This document shows positions 26,112 to 33,930 of a stretch of DNA of 64,000 bases, piece after piece (positions within the stretch are counted from its first letter, which is position 1; every line of letters begins with the position of its first letter). This DNA comes from Flavobacteriaceae bacterium. Lineage in GTDB: Bacteria; Bacteroidota; Bacteroidia; Flavobacteriales; Flavobacteriaceae. The stretch covers positions 18,210 through 82,209 of the forward strand of contig JALRDO010000008.1 in the NCBI GenBank assembly GCA_023262185.1, given 5' to 3'. The notes beneath the pieces are model-generated. The model was not told the DNA's origin. It saw only the letters and a program-made list of their open reading frames with translations, and did not search any database. Position numbers and translations under genes: made by a program.

Positions 26112-27953
26112 ATGAAGTCTTGTTTTTTCGCATTTTTTTCTTTGTTTGCCTTTAGCCTCACAGCTCAAAAAGACAAAGGTTATTGGCAACAGCACATCGC
26201 CTATAAAATGAATGTAGACATGAATGTTTCTGACTACACCTATTCAGGAACATCAGAGGTCACCTATACCAATCATTCTCCCGATACGCTGAATCGAGTG
26301 TTTTTTCATTTGTATTTCAATGCCTTTCGTCCAGGAAGCGACATGGATCATAGGCTTCAATCGATTTCTGATCCGGATAGGCGCATGGTCGACGAAAATG
26401 GTCTAAGCAGAATAGCCGCTCTGAATGAAGACGAAATGGGAATGCTTCGTTTGACCTCAGCCAGCCAAAACGAAACTGCGCTAAACCTGTCACATGAAGA
26501 AACTATTGTCGTGGTCGACCTAGCAGAGCCCCTTTTGCCAAACAGCACAACCGTACTAAGCCTTTCGTTTGAAGGGCAAGTGCCTTTACAAATTCGACGT
26601 TCGGGGCGTAATAGCGCTGAGGGCGTTGCGCTCTCTATGAGTCAGTGGTATCCTAAAATGGTAGAGTACGACCACGAAGGGTGGCATGATTATCCGTACA
26701 TAGCCAGAGAATTTCATGGTGTTTGGGGAGATTTCGACGTAACCTTAACCTTAGACAAGAATTACACTGTTGCCGCAACAGGGTACCTGCAAAACCCAGA
26801 AGAAATAGGACACGGATACAGCAAAACGACGCCTCGAATCAAAAAAAGCCAGAAAACATTAAGTTGGAACTTTAAGGCCGAGAATGTTCATGATTTTATG
26901 TGGGCAGCAGACCCTGAATATGTTCACGACACCTTGGTTACCGAAGAGGGGGTGACGCTTAATTTTTTCTACAAAAATCGCCCTGAGCTTCAAGAGAACT
27001 GGAAAAACCTTCAGGCTAAAACAGCAGAAGCGATGGCTTTCTTTAATCGCCACATAGGCACATATCCCTACAAGCAATACAGCATTGTTCAAGGGGGCGA
27101 TGGGGGTATGGAGTACGCCATGGCCACGCTTATTACAGGCGATCGTTCTTATGAAAATCTCGTTGGTGTAATGGTACACGAATTCGCCCACTCTTGGTTT
27201 CAGCACATTTTAGCGACCAATGAAGGAAAGCACGCGTGGATGGATGAAGGCTTTACGTCTTACATCAGCAGTTTGTGTATGAACGAGTTGATGGAGCGCA
27301 ACAACCCTAGACCTTATGTCGCAAGTTACCGCGGTTACTACGCTTTGGTTAAGTCTGGACTAGAAGAACCTCAGACAACGCATTCTGACCGCTACGACAC
27401 CAACTTTGCATACAGCATCGCCGCCTATTCAAAAGGGGCTGTTTTCTTAGCACAACTGGGTTATATTATCGGTGATGAGGCTCTAGCACAAACGCTTAAA
27501 GCTTATTACGCCCGCTTTAAATTCACCCATCCTACTCCAAATGATTTTATTCGAACTGCTGAAAAGATAAGTGGTGCGCATTTGGGGTGGTACCTCAATG
27601 ATTTCACAAAGACGGCCAAAACAATAGATTATGCTGTTGGCGAGGTGAGTGCGAATGGCGACACTACAACTGTAACATTAGAGCGTAAAGGAGCGATAGC
27701 TATGCCCATTGACCTCGTGGTGACTCACACTGACCAAAGTGTTCGTTACTACTATATTCCTCTATCCGAAATGCGGGCAGAGAAACCGAATGAAACAGCG
27801 GATGAGCGAGTGGTGCTGAGTGATTGGAGCTGGGCAAAGCCTTCGTATACATTCGAATTGCCTATTGATCTAAGTCACATTGAGAAAATACAAATAGACC
27901 CCACAGGCCGAATGGCTGATGTTGATGCCTCAAATAATGCCTTCAACCCATAG
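26112..27953 (+). CDS. M1-family zinc metallopeptidase (aminopeptidase N-like)
   Basis: A 613-aa exported peptidase with signal peptide (MKSCFFAFFSLFAFSLTAQ). The gluzincin site is complete: HEFAH (356-360) with the third ligand Glu379 in WMDEGFTSY. The exopeptidase motif reads GGMEYA (331-336) where classical M1 enzymes have GAMEN, a variant common in Bacteroidota. It starts 5 nt after the subtilase stop and overlaps rnpA at its 3' end. With the subtilase it could form an extracytoplasmic protein-degradation pair. Confidence 0.93.
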   Translation: MKSCFFAFFSLFAFSLTAQKDKGYWQQHIAYKMNVDMNVSDYTYSGTSEVTYTNHSPDTLNRVFFHLYFNAFRPGSDMDHRLQSISDPDRRMVDENGLSRIAALNEDEMGMLRLTSASQNETALNLSHEETIVVVDLAEPLLPNSTTVLSLSFEGQVPLQIRRSGRNSAEGVALSMSQWYPKMVEYDHEGWHDYPYIAREFHGVWGDFDVTLTLDKNYTVAATGYLQNPEEIGHGYSKTTPRIKKSQKTLSWNFKAENVHDFMWAADPEYVHDTLVTEEGVTLNFFYKNRPELQENWKNLQAKTAEAMAFFNRHIGTYPYKQYSIVQGGDGGMEYAMATLITGDRSYENLVGVMVHEFAHSWFQHILATNEGKHAWMDEGFTSYISSLCMNELMERNNPRPYVASYRGYYALVKSGLEEPQTTHSDRYDTNFAYSIAAYSKGAVFLAQLGYIIGDEALAQTLKAYYARFKFTHPTPNDFIRTAEKISGAHLGWYLNDFTKTAKTIDYAVGEVSANGDTTTVTLERKGAIAMPIDLVVTHTDQSVRYYYIPLSEMRAEKPNETADERVVLSDWSWAKPSYTFELPIDLSHIEKIQIDPTGRMADVDASNNAFNP

Positions 27954-28275
27954 ACTTCCTAAAACGACGAGACTTTCTTCTAGTCTTGCCATAGAAGACC
28001 TTTTTAAAAGAGGACGCTCGTTTCACAAAGGGTCTTTGCGGTTCTATTATATTCCAAGCGAGCACACACAGGTGCTTTTCATGGCACCTAAACGGGTGTA
28101 TAAGAAGGCTGTAGATCGCAATCGTGCTAAACGATTGTTACGGGAGGCTTTTCGAACAACAGACAGTAAACCTTCTCAACATTTTCATCTGGGCATTATG
28201 ATTGTTAAGCCCATAGATTTAATGGACGCTGCTCGAATAAGAAAATGGGTAAACGAAGGCTTAACTGAATTGTAA
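27937..28275 (+). CDS. rnpA: Ribonuclease P protein component
   Basis: Protein subunit of RNase P, which removes the 5' leader of pre-tRNA. It has 112 aa from MPSTHRLPKTTRLSS; the ATG at 27937 overlaps the M1 peptidase stop. The basic RNR-type motif DRNRAKRLLREAFR is present. Upstream in-frame ATGs exist but lie deep in the peptidase gene. The gene is not next to rpmH or dnaA, as usual in Bacteroidota. The 3' end overlaps the convergent acetyltransferase gene by 15 nt. Confidence 0.93.
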   Translation: MPSTHRLPKTTRLSSSLAIEDLFKRGRSFHKGSLRFYYIPSEHTQVLFMAPKRVYKKAVDRNRAKRLLREAFRTTDSKPSQHFHLGIMIVKPIDLMDAARIRKWVNEGLTEL

Positions 28276-28698
28276 GCGCATTTTAAAGTGTGGTAGATTG
28301 TCTTCATAATAACGCTCTCCTTCTGCCACAAAACCAAAGCTTGAATAAAACGCTAGCAGGTATTCCTGAGCGCTAATCGTAATGTCTTGACTTCCATAAA
28401 TCGCCCGACACTGTTCAATCGCCGCTTTCATTAGTGTAATTCCATAACCTTTTCTGCGCTGGCTGGCTGGAGTAAGAACCCTGCCAATATGAGATTCTGA
28501 TCCGTCTTTATAAAGCCTTGCGTAGCTAAGGACGTTCTTGTTTTGATCCGTCTCATACAAATGATAGGCCTCGTAGTCGATACGGTCTAGATCTAGGTAA
28601 TTACAGTCTTGCTCAATAACAAACACCTCTTGTCTTAGGCGAAGTAATTCGTAGAGCTCTGTTTTATCAAGCTCGGCAAAACGCTTACAATTCATCAT
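28261..28698 (-). CDS. GNAT family N-acetyltransferase, ElaA-like
   Basis: A 145-aa acetyltransferase. It starts with the ElaA-type segment LYELLRLRQEVFVIEQDCNYLDLDRID; the acetyl-CoA motif reads ASQRRKGYGITLMKAAIE, and the end YYEDNLPHFKMRL fits the group. The substrate is unknown. It overlaps rpiB by 4 nt (translationally coupled, same strand) and rnpA at its 3' end. Confidence 0.9.
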   Translation of the reverse strand: MMNCKRFAELDKTELYELLRLRQEVFVIEQDCNYLDLDRIDYEAYHLYETDQNKNVLSYARLYKDGSESHIGRVLTPASQRRKGYGITLMKAAIEQCRAIYGSQDITISAQEYLLAFYSSFGFVAEGERYYEDNLPHFKMRLQFS

Positions 28699-29126
28699 GA
28701 TTGCACTATTTTATCAACCCTTCTTGAGTGTCTACCACCTTCAAAATTCGTTTCAAAAAATACTTTGACCATCTCTAAAGCAAGTGTATTCGAAACAAAG
28801 CGTGCAGGTATAGCAATGACGTTGGCGTTGTTGTGTTGTCTAGCAAGTGCAGTTATCTCAGTAGTCCAGCATAAGGCAGACCTTACACCTGGATATTTGT
28901 TTACCGTAATATTTACCCCATTGCCACTACCACAAATTACTACTCCCATCTCTGTTTCGTTTTCATTAACCATTTTTCCTACCTGGTGCGCAAAATCAGG
29001 ATAATCTACAGACTCATCTGAATCTGTTCCAACATTAATAACGGTATGATTGTTTTCTTCTAAATAGCGTAAGACTTGCTGTTTTAATTCTGTTCCTGCG
29101 TGATCGTTACCTATAGCTATTTTCAT
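28695..29126 (-). CDS. rpiB: Ribose-5-phosphate isomerase B
   Basis: Interconverts ribose-5-phosphate and ribulose-5-phosphate in the pentose phosphate pathway. It has 143 aa. IGNDHAG at the N-terminus and the active-site CGSGNGVNI, with the later HNNANVIAIPARF, are RpiB hallmarks. It is first in a two-gene operon with the acetyltransferase. The -7 box TAAGTTTG lies about 20 nt upstream of the start. The 5' half of the gene is AT-rich (37% GC in a sampled 60-nt line), where an AT-rich block starts. Confidence 0.95.
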   Translation of the reverse strand: MKIAIGNDHAGTELKQQVLRYLEENNHTVINVGTDSDESVDYPDFAHQVGKMVNENETEMGVVICGSGNGVNITVNKYPGVRSALCWTTEITALARQHNNANVIAIPARFVSNTLALEMVKVFFETNFEGGRHSRRVDKIVQS

Positions 29127-29147
29127 GTTGAGAGGATGTTAGTAATT

Positions 29148-29155
29148 CAAACTTA
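29148..29155 (-). promoter_or_regulatory. -7 box of rpiB
   Basis: The minus strand reads TAAGTTTG, an exact TAnnTTTG match, 21 nt before the rpiB ATG. No clear -33 element. Confidence 0.6.
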
Positions 29156-29399
29156 AGTGTTAAGAACTTATAATAAGAAAAACTTGTGTTTTCTATATAT
29201 AAATGTAATGTGATAAATCAGTGTAAAAAGCAAAAATAACTTTGAAATTCTATCGACTATTTATCAGCACTGCTTAATGAGATATAAACATCAAAAACTG
29301 TTTAAAAATTTCAACAATTAATTAGCGAAAATCATATGAACAATACGTTTATAACCAAATCAAAAAATTGATATAGAAATATTTAGCTTCATATAGTGT

Positions 29400-29408
29400 T
29401 GTGTATAA
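29400..29408 (-). other. DnaA-box match
   Basis: TGTGTATAA on the plus strand is the complement of TTATACACA, a perfect match to TTATNCACA. Only one such box was found in this gap, so its weight is low. Confidence 0.3.
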
Positions 29409-29525
29409 AATCTAATAAGTGAAGAATCTAAAGAAAGGGTAAAAAGTTATTCTACTTACGAACAAGCTATAATAATACCCATATCTTCGAATAGAAATAG
29501 AAATAGAGTATTCTATTATTAACAG

Positions 29526-31715
29526 ATGTCAAAAAAGAAAGGAAAGAAGAAAGGGCGAAGAGATTACGGTTTAACAAAAGCCCTCTATACTTTACTTGAA
29601 AAAACCCCCGATAAAAAGTATAGCTTTAAAGAAATTGCTTCTACCCTCAATTTACGGGAAACCTCAGAACGTAATAAACTTATAACACTTATAGGTGAGC
29701 TTAAAGCTAAAGGAAAACTAAAAGAACCTATCAGCGGTAGGTTCATGTTAGCGACTTCAAACCAACCTACTTATACAGGAACGATAGATATGACACAGTC
29801 TGGTAACGCATATGTGGTATCAGAAGAATTGGATGATGATTTCTTTGTTCATAAGAGTAAATTAAAAGGAGCACTTCATAAAGATGAGGTAAGATTTAGT
29901 TTGCATTCGCGAGGATCAAAATCTAAACCTGAAGCAAAAGTAATTAACGTTGCAAAACGCTTTAAGACACGATTTGTAGGAGAGGTAGAAGAAAGCGAAC
30001 ACTTCTATTTTATCAAGGTTTCTGACAATCGCATGAACCAGGATATTTTTATTTCTAAACCTAGTGAGGTTCAAATAACAGAGGGTGATAAAGTTGTAGT
30101 AGAGATAGTTGTGTGGGGCACAGAACACCAAGCACCTGAAGGAAAGATTATTGAAAACCTAGGAGAAGGAGGTTTACATCAGACTGAAATTCATGCTATT
30201 CTTGCTGAATATGACCTACCTGCTCGATTTTCAAAAGAAGTAGAAGATTATGCGAATAGAATTGACACCTCTATTCAAGCTGATCAAATAAAACAGAGAA
30301 GAGATTTCAGAGAGACGTTAACCTTCACTATTGACCCTAAGGACGCAAAAGATTTTGACGACGCGCTCTCCTTTAAGGTTTTAGAAAACGGTGCTTATGA
30401 AATAGGTGTACATATAGCAGATGTATCTCATTATTTAGAAGAAAACAGTTTATTAGATGAAGAGGCATATGAGCGTGCTACCTCTGTTTATTTAGTAGAT
30501 AGAGTTGTTCCAATGCTCCCAGAAATTTTATCTAACCAGGCGTGTTCGTTACGACCTCATGAAGAAAAATACACCTTCTCAGCGGTCTTCGAATTAAATG
30601 CTAAAGGTGAACTTTTAAATCAATGGTTTGGTAGAACAGTTATTTGTTCTCAAGAACGCTTCGCTTATGAAGAGGCAGAGCATATTCTATCCACAAACGA
30701 AGCTGAAATACCTGAAGAAGTTTCTATTCGTGGAGAAGCATATACAGTTTCAGAACAGGTGGTAGAAGCATTGTTAGCTATGAATAGTTTAGCAAAGCAA
30801 TTCAGAGCGAAAAGAATGGCTTCTGGGGCTATTTCTTTTGATAAAGAAGAGGTGAGATTTAATTTGGACACCAATAATGAACCACTAGGGGTGTATTTTA
30901 AGCGTTCAGGGCAATCGAACAAATTGATAGAAGAATTCATGCTCTTGGCCAACCGTAAAGTGGCAGAATTTATAGGTAAGCAGAAAAAAACTTTTGTTTA
31001 TCGTATACACGATGAACCGGACTTAGAAAAATTAGAAGCGTTGAACGGAGTAGTACAGCGGTTTGGTCATCGTCTTGATCTTAGTAGCACCAAAAAAATT
31101 GTCTCTTCTATCAACAAACTTCTAGCTGATGTTTCAGGTAAAACGGAGCAGCAATTAGTAGACACCTTAACCATTCGAAGCATGAGTAAAGCGGTATACT
31201 CTACTGAGAACATTGGGCATTACGGTTTAGCATTTGATTATTACACGCATTTTACCTCTCCTATTCGTCGTTATCCTGATGTAATGGTTCATCGTTTACT
31301 TCAAGCTTATCTCGATCAAAAACCTTCAGCAAAGCAAGAGGAATTTGAAGAGCGTTGCTCGCACTGTTCTTCAAGAGAGGTGTTAGCTGCAAATGCAGAA
31401 AGAGACTCTATCAAGTACATGCAAGTAAAGTTCATGCAGCGCTATGTTGGACAAACTTTCGCCGGTGTAGTCTCTGGGGTTACAGACTGGGGTGTATTTG
31501 TAGAAATGGATGAAAATAAATGTGAAGGAATGGTCCGTATTAGAGACTTTAAAGACGACACGTATTATTTTGATCAGTCAGAATATGCCTTAGTAGGACA
31601 CAGGACAGGAAATCAATTACAATTAGGAGAAAAGGTAAAAGTGATGATAAAGTCTGCAGATTTAGAGAAGCGGCAGTTAGATTTAGCTTTTATCTCTAAA
31701 GTGTTGGAAGAATAA
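29526..31715 (+). CDS. rnr: Ribonuclease R
   Basis: 3'-5' exoribonuclease that degrades structured RNA. It has 729 aa: a basic N-terminus with a helix-turn-helix (about 15-70), cold-shock domains (80-215), the RNB catalytic domain (from about 255) with DPKDAKDFDDALSF holding the metal-binding aspartates, and a C-terminal S1 domain (about 635-720, YVGQTFAGVVSGVTDWGVFVEM). The gene is AT-richer than its neighbours (30-42% GC in sampled lines), yet the protein is a normal housekeeping enzyme. It ends 5 nt before the tRNA-Cys gene on the other strand. Confidence 0.96.
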   Translation: MSKKKGKKKGRRDYGLTKALYTLLEKTPDKKYSFKEIASTLNLRETSERNKLITLIGELKAKGKLKEPISGRFMLATSNQPTYTGTIDMTQSGNAYVVSEELDDDFFVHKSKLKGALHKDEVRFSLHSRGSKSKPEAKVINVAKRFKTRFVGEVEESEHFYFIKVSDNRMNQDIFISKPSEVQITEGDKVVVEIVVWGTEHQAPEGKIIENLGEGGLHQTEIHAILAEYDLPARFSKEVEDYANRIDTSIQADQIKQRRDFRETLTFTIDPKDAKDFDDALSFKVLENGAYEIGVHIADVSHYLEENSLLDEEAYERATSVYLVDRVVPMLPEILSNQACSLRPHEEKYTFSAVFELNAKGELLNQWFGRTVICSQERFAYEEAEHILSTNEAEIPEEVSIRGEAYTVSEQVVEALLAMNSLAKQFRAKRMASGAISFDKEEVRFNLDTNNEPLGVYFKRSGQSNKLIEEFMLLANRKVAEFIGKQKKTFVYRIHDEPDLEKLEALNGVVQRFGHRLDLSSTKKIVSSINKLLADVSGKTEQQLVDTLTIRSMSKAVYSTENIGHYGLAFDYYTHFTSPIRRYPDVMVHRLLQAYLDQKPSAKQEEFEERCSHCSSREVLAANAERDSIKYMQVKFMQRYVGQTFAGVVSGVTDWGVFVEMDENKCEGMVRIRDFKDDTYYFDQSEYALVGHRTGNQLQLGEKVKVMIKSADLEKRQLDLAFISKVLEE

Positions 31716-31720
31716 AAAAG

Positions 31721-31791
31721 AGGCATCGAGCGGATTCGAACCGCTGTACAAGCTTTTGCAGAGCTGTGCCTAGCCACTCGGCCACGATGCC
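31721..31791 (-). tRNA. tRNA-Cys (GCA)
   Basis: 71 nt without CCA. Acceptor arms GGCATCG/CGATGCC, D-arm GGCCGAGTGGCTAGGC, anticodon stem-loop AGCTCTGCAAAAGCT with GCA anticodon, T-loop GGTTCGAATCC and the U discriminator characteristic of tRNA-Cys. It lies tail-to-tail with rnr. Confidence 0.96.
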
Positions 31792-31843
31792 TTTGTAAGC
31801 CGCGAAGTTAAGGCAAAATTTCGGCTTCTTAAAGTTAGTAAAA

Positions 31844-32194
31844 CTACCTGCTTAGGGTTACAGAAACGCTTTCTACATGCGCTCCGACAGGCGGGGCTAT
31901 TTTCTCAACGCAGACTTCAGCTTTGTCTAAACTCTTGAATGCCTCAAAAAGCCCATCCAAAATACGCTGTGCTACGTGCTCTAATAGCTTAGAGCGTTGG
32001 TTCATCTCTCGGGTAACTACCGCGGTAGCAGTGACGTAATCAAGCGTGTCTTCTAGAGCGTCACTTTCACATGATTTTTCGAGTGAAGCCCAGAGACGAA
32101 GGTTCACAATATAATCACTACCTATTATTGCCTCTTCATCGAGACAGCCATGGTAGGCATAAACCTTAATATTGTTGACCTTGATTTCTCCCAT
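31844..32194 (-). CDS. folB: Dihydroneopterin aldolase
   Basis: Folate pathway enzyme that converts dihydroneopterin to 6-hydroxymethyldihydropterin. It has 116 aa. It opens KVNNIKVYAYHGCLDEE and carries DYVTATAVVTREMNQRSKLLEHVAQRI with the active-site Glu/Lys region and the terminal KIAPPVGAHVESVSV. The minus-strand -7 box TACTTTTG ends four bases before the ATG, which predicts a leaderless mRNA. The promoter stands back to back with that of glnS. Confidence 0.93.
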   Translation of the reverse strand: MGEIKVNNIKVYAYHGCLDEEAIIGSDYIVNLRLWASLEKSCESDALEDTLDYVTATAVVTREMNQRSKLLEHVAQRILDGLFEAFKSLDKAEVCVEKIAPPVGAHVESVSVTLSR

Positions 32195-32198
32195 TTCA

Positions 32199-32222
32199 CA
32201 AAAGTAAGAAACGCTAACTTTG
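32199..32222. promoter_or_regulatory. Back-to-back -7 boxes of folB and glnS
   Basis: CAAAAGTA (32199-32206; minus-strand TACTTTTG, folB) and TAACTTTG (32215-32222; plus strand, glnS) are separated by 8 bp. folB has leaderless spacing (4 nt, TGAA); glnS has a leader of about 17 nt. Confidence 0.75.
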
Positions 32223-32244
32223 CCACCAGCAGTAATCTAATTTC

Positions 32245-33930
32245 ATGGAGTCACAGAAGCGCTCATTAAACTTTATTGAGTTAATCATTGAAGAGGATCT
32301 TAAAGCCAAAACCCACTTGAAAGAGGGTTTGCGTTTTCGTTTTCCTCCAGAACCCAACGGATATCTTCACATCGGTCACGCGAGCTCTATTTGCTTGAAT
32401 TTTGGGTTGGGCCTCAAATACCAAGCTCCTGTGAATTTGAGATTTGACGATACTAACCCGAGCAAAGAGGAGCAAGAATACGTAGACGCTATCAAACGCG
32501 ACGTAGAATGGCTAGGATTTAAATGGGACCGCGAATGTTATGCGTCAGATTATTTTGAACAGCTGTACAAGTGGGCGGTACTTTTGATTGATAAAGGATT
32601 GGCCTACGTCGATTCACAGGCTTCTGAAGAAATTGCCGCTCAGAAAGGAACGCCTACCGAGCCGGGTGCCCATAGCCCGTTTCGCAACCGAAGCGTGGAA
32701 GAAAACAGGAGATTGTTTGCTGAGATGAAAAACGGTGAACACCCCGACGGCAGTCACGTTTTGAGGGCAAAAATCGATATGAGCTCGTCAAACATGCTGA
32801 TGCGTGACCCTATACTCTACCGTATTATGCACCGCTCACATCACCGCACCGGAGACAAGTGGTGTTTATACCCAATGTACGATTGGGCTCACGGTCAGAG
32901 TGATTTCATTGAAGGGATTTCACATTCCCTTTGTACACTTGAATTTGTTATGCACCGAGAGCTCTACGACTGGTGCCTAGATCATATTGTTGCTGAAGAT
33001 CAAAAGCGACCAAAACAACGAGAATTTGCACGCCGCAATTTCTCCCATACCGTTGTGAGCAAGCGAAAACTGCTTCAGCTCGTCGAAAACAAGGTGGTAG
33101 ACGGATGGGACGATCCGCGTATGCCCACCATTTCTGGTATGAAAAGAAGGGGATATCCGCCACAAGCCATACAGAATTTCGCCGAGACTATCGGAATCGC
33201 AAAGAGAGAGAATCTCGTTGACCTTTCTTTGCTTGAGTTTCATGTGAGAGAAGAGCTGAACAAGACCGCAGACCGCGTAATGGCGGTTCTTGACCCAGTC
33301 AAGCTAATCATCACCAACTACCCAGAAGGTCAAGAGGAGTGGCTGGACGCCGAAAACAACCCTGAAGATGACAGCAGGGGCTTTAGAAAGATTCCTTTTT
33401 CAAGGGAGCTTTATATTGAAAGAGAAGATTTTAGAGAAGAAGCATCACGCAAATTCTTCAGACTAAAACTAGGTGGAGAGGCGCGTCTTAAAAACGGATA
33501 TATTATACAGGCGAACGACTGTGTTAAGGACGAACACGGAAATATTATAGAAATACACGCCACCTATGACCCTAAAAGCAAAAGCGGCAGCGGCAGCGAA
33601 GAAAGCCTTAGGAAAGTTAAAGGCACCCTACACTGGGTGTCAATTTCGCATGCAGTAGAAGCAAAAGCAAGGCTATATGACCGCCTTTTTTCTCACGAAT
33701 CTCCTGACACACAGAAAGATAGAGATTTTTTAGAATTTTTAAACCCGAATTCACTGACCACGGTTACAGCCTATTGTGAGCCGGCATTATCACAAACAAA
33801 GCCAGGAGAAGTGTATCAGTTTCAGCGCCTAGGATATTTTGCGGTAGACGAAAGTTCAAGCCCTAACAGCCTGTTGTTTAATCGGACCACACAACTTAGA
33901 GATACCTGGGCGAAACTATCAGAAGCTTAG
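32245..33930 (+). CDS. glnS: Glutaminyl-tRNA synthetase
   Basis: Charges tRNA-Gln directly with glutamine; class I synthetase of 561 aa. Visible are the HIGH-type motif PEPNGYLHIGHA (near residue 36), the KMSKS-type VVSKRKL, and C-terminal anticodon-binding beta barrels. Its presence means the cell need not use the GatCAB route for Gln-tRNA. It is tail-to-tail with gltX, overlapping by 4 nt at the two stop codons; its promoter is back to back with that of folB. Confidence 0.97.
   Translation: MESQKRSLNFIELIIEEDLKAKTHLKEGLRFRFPPEPNGYLHIGHASSICLNFGLGLKYQAPVNLRFDDTNPSKEEQEYVDAIKRDVEWLGFKWDRECYASDYFEQLYKWAVLLIDKGLAYVDSQASEEIAAQKGTPTEPGAHSPFRNRSVEENRRLFAEMKNGEHPDGSHVLRAKIDMSSSNMLMRDPILYRIMHRSHHRTGDKWCLYPMYDWAHGQSDFIEGISHSLCTLEFVMHRELYDWCLDHIVAEDQKRPKQREFARRNFSHTVVSKRKLLQLVENKVVDGWDDPRMPTISGMKRRGYPPQAIQNFAETIGIAKRENLVDLSLLEFHVREELNKTADRVMAVLDPVKLIITNYPEGQEEWLDAENNPEDDSRGFRKIPFSRELYIEREDFREEASRKFFRLKLGGEARLKNGYIIQANDCVKDEHGNIIEIHATYDPKSKSGSGSEESLRKVKGTLHWVSISHAVEAKARLYDRLFSHESPDTQKDRDFLEFLNPNSLTTVTAYCEPALSQTKPGEVYQFQRLGYFAVDESSSPNSLLFNRTTQLRDTWAKLSEA

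Larger units (their letters stand above)
29127..29525. other. AT-rich intergenic region between rpiB and rnr
   Basis: A 399-bp gap between divergent genes with no open frame of interest. It is very AT-rich, includes a hexamer-like tandem (ATAGAA repeated near 29490-29508), one perfect DnaA-box match and a small hairpin AATAGA/TCTATT just before rnr. The left end holds the rpiB promoter; a near-consensus -7 box, TATCTTCG (29482-29489), could serve rnr. The length is well beyond what two promoters need. It could be a replication origin or another DNA-level site, but this is unproven. Confidence 0.45.

Noticed and set aside
29190..29230. Additional DnaA boxes in the rpiB-rnr gap (TGTGATAAA and similar)
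   Set aside because: Two or more mismatches to TTATNCACA; not counted.
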